5,671 nt of DNA, from contig JASLCY010000564.1 in assembly GCA_030151925.1 (NCBI GenBank), forward strand, positions 1 through 5,671, in the 5' to 3' direction. Below the pieces are notes generated by a model. It was not told the origin of the DNA. It was given only the letters and a program-made list of their open reading frames with translations, and searched no databases. Source of the DNA: Oligoflexus sp. GTDB lineage: Bacteria > Bdellovibrionota_B > Oligoflexia > Oligoflexales > Oligoflexaceae. This document shows, one piece after another, positions 5,086-5,671 of the stretch. Position 1 is the stretch's first letter. Each line of letters begins with the position of its first letter. Made by a program: the position numbers and the translations under genes.

Positions 5086-5671
5086 TTATTTCACGGGCGT
5101 GCGATCGATGCGTTTCCTGAAGAGGTCGCTGCTCAGATAAGACGAGAGGACCGCCTTCATATCGCCGTTCGCGGCTTCCATCGAATCGATCGCGGCCCTG
5201 ATCTGGCAGTTATCGACTTCGACCTGCCCGGAGACCTTGATCATCGTATCGGCCTTCGCGCCGATGAGCGGCTCGGGAGAAAGCTCCTTGCGGCCGAAGC
5301 TGTAACGGAAGAGCTGGCGCGCGAAGCATTCGCGGCCCTGGTTCGATTTCGCGAGCGCGGCCATGAAATCAGCCGCGTTCGCGACCTTAACGGCCTTGCC
5401 GTCGATCACCGGCGCGGAATCGACGACGATCGCCTGGTTGTCGGCCATCGTACGATGCTTGCCGTTCATGTCGAAGTTCTCGAAGATGAACCCGATCTGG
5501 TTGATCGGCTTGTGGCAGTTCGCGCAGGGACCGACCTCCAGAGAGAGGTAGACGTCGCGGTTCGTCTGCGAGCCCATTTTCGCCGGAAGCGTCCCCTTCT
5601 CCGCCGGGGCGAAGTTGGAGCACATCAGGCGATCGATGACGAACGCGCCGCGTTTAACGGGCGAAGTGTGG
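5086..5671 (-). CDS. DUF1588/DUF1585 (DUF1592-type) protein with c-type heme motif, 5' end outside window
   Basis: The C-terminal 194 residues of a larger protein; the frame is open to the right edge, starting in HTSPVKRGAFVIDRLMCSN. The ATG at 5625 is internal, because family homology (SPVKRG, the DUF1588 signature) runs upstream of it. DUF1588 covers about fragment residues 1-90, with CANCH (49-53, plus-strand 5512-5526) followed by INQIGFIFENFDMNGKHRT, the family's conserved 'C..CH..I..IGF.FE.FD..G..R' block. DUF1585 covers about 95-187, with LFRYSFGRKE (120-129) and SSDLFRKR (180-187). CxxCH is a covalent heme c motif, so the protein should act outside the inner membrane. Such proteins are typically several hundred residues, with DUF1587/DUF1592 and often a cytochrome domain before this part. 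The family is widespread in Planctomycetota and some other Gram-negatives, with no defined reaction. It converges on the tyrosinase gene. Confidence 0.9.
   Translation of the reverse strand, partial: HTSPVKRGAFVIDRLMCSNFAPAEKGTLPAKMGSQTNRDVYLSLEVGPCANCHKPINQIGFIFENFDMNGKHRTMADNQAIVVDSAPVIDGKAVKVANAADFMAALAKSNQGRECFARQLFRYSFGRKELSPEPLIGAKADTMIKVSGQVEVDNCQIRAAIDSMEAANGDMKAVLSSYLSSDLFRKRIDRTPVK

Noticed and set aside
5086..5625. ATG 5625 as the true start of the DUF1588/DUF1585 protein
   Set aside because: The frame is open to the window edge and encodes the conserved SPVKRG block upstream of this ATG, so the gene continues outside the window.
1..5671. Mobile elements, CRISPR arrays, tRNA or rRNA genes, defence systems
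   Set aside because: I found no transposase or integrase motifs, regularly spaced repeats, tRNA-like cloverleafs or defence-gene domains. The repeats seen are short and local.

Overview
The window looks like ordinary chromosomal DNA from a Gram-negative bacterium. It is GC-rich throughout except for one AT-rich island at about 3181-3330. Support for a Gram-negative host comes from an E. coli-type integral-membrane diacylglycerol kinase domain, an ETHE1-type persulfide dioxygenase, a Tat-plus-lipobox signal on the tyrosinase, and a secreted DUF1588/DUF1585 protein with a c-type heme motif. The DUF1588/DUF1585 family is common in Planctomycetota, Myxococcota, Bdellovibrionota and relatives. A deep-branching, proteobacteria-like group is my guess, and the sequence does not settle it.

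Layout. Positions 1-524 (minus) hold the N-terminal 174 codons of an ETHE1-like persulfide dioxygenase, cut off by the left window edge. Divergent from it, 576-1289 (plus) encodes one uninterrupted protein joining a complete GFA-type zinc domain to a complete DgkA-type diacylglycerol kinase. A hairpin at 1284-1315 separates it from a convergent DUF1993 (DinB-like) gene at 1335-1841 (minus). Upstream of that, in the same direction, is a 412-residue exported protein of unknown function (1908-3146, minus). It has eight cysteines after the signal peptide, a central helical region and a C-terminal beta domain. An AT-rich regulatory region of about 250 bp (3147-3393) separates it from a divergent tyrosinase gene (3394-5019, plus). 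That gene ends in a strong terminator (5054-5085), which also separates it from the convergent C-terminal end of a DUF1588/DUF1585 protein (5086-5671, minus), cut off by the right window edge.

How the genes relate. The persulfide dioxygenase and the GFA domain both belong to families linked to glutathione or thiol chemistry and diverge from a 51-bp spacer, so shared control is possible. The tyrosinase and the cysteine-rich exported protein share a divergent control region and both act outside the cytoplasm. The other neighbours show no obvious functional link, and no defence system, mobile element, CRISPR array or RNA gene was seen.

The main items worth following are the GFA-DgkA fusion (or apparent fusion), the membrane-anchored tyrosinase with a predicted Cys-His thioether and a C-terminal beta domain, and the unusual exported protein divergent from it.
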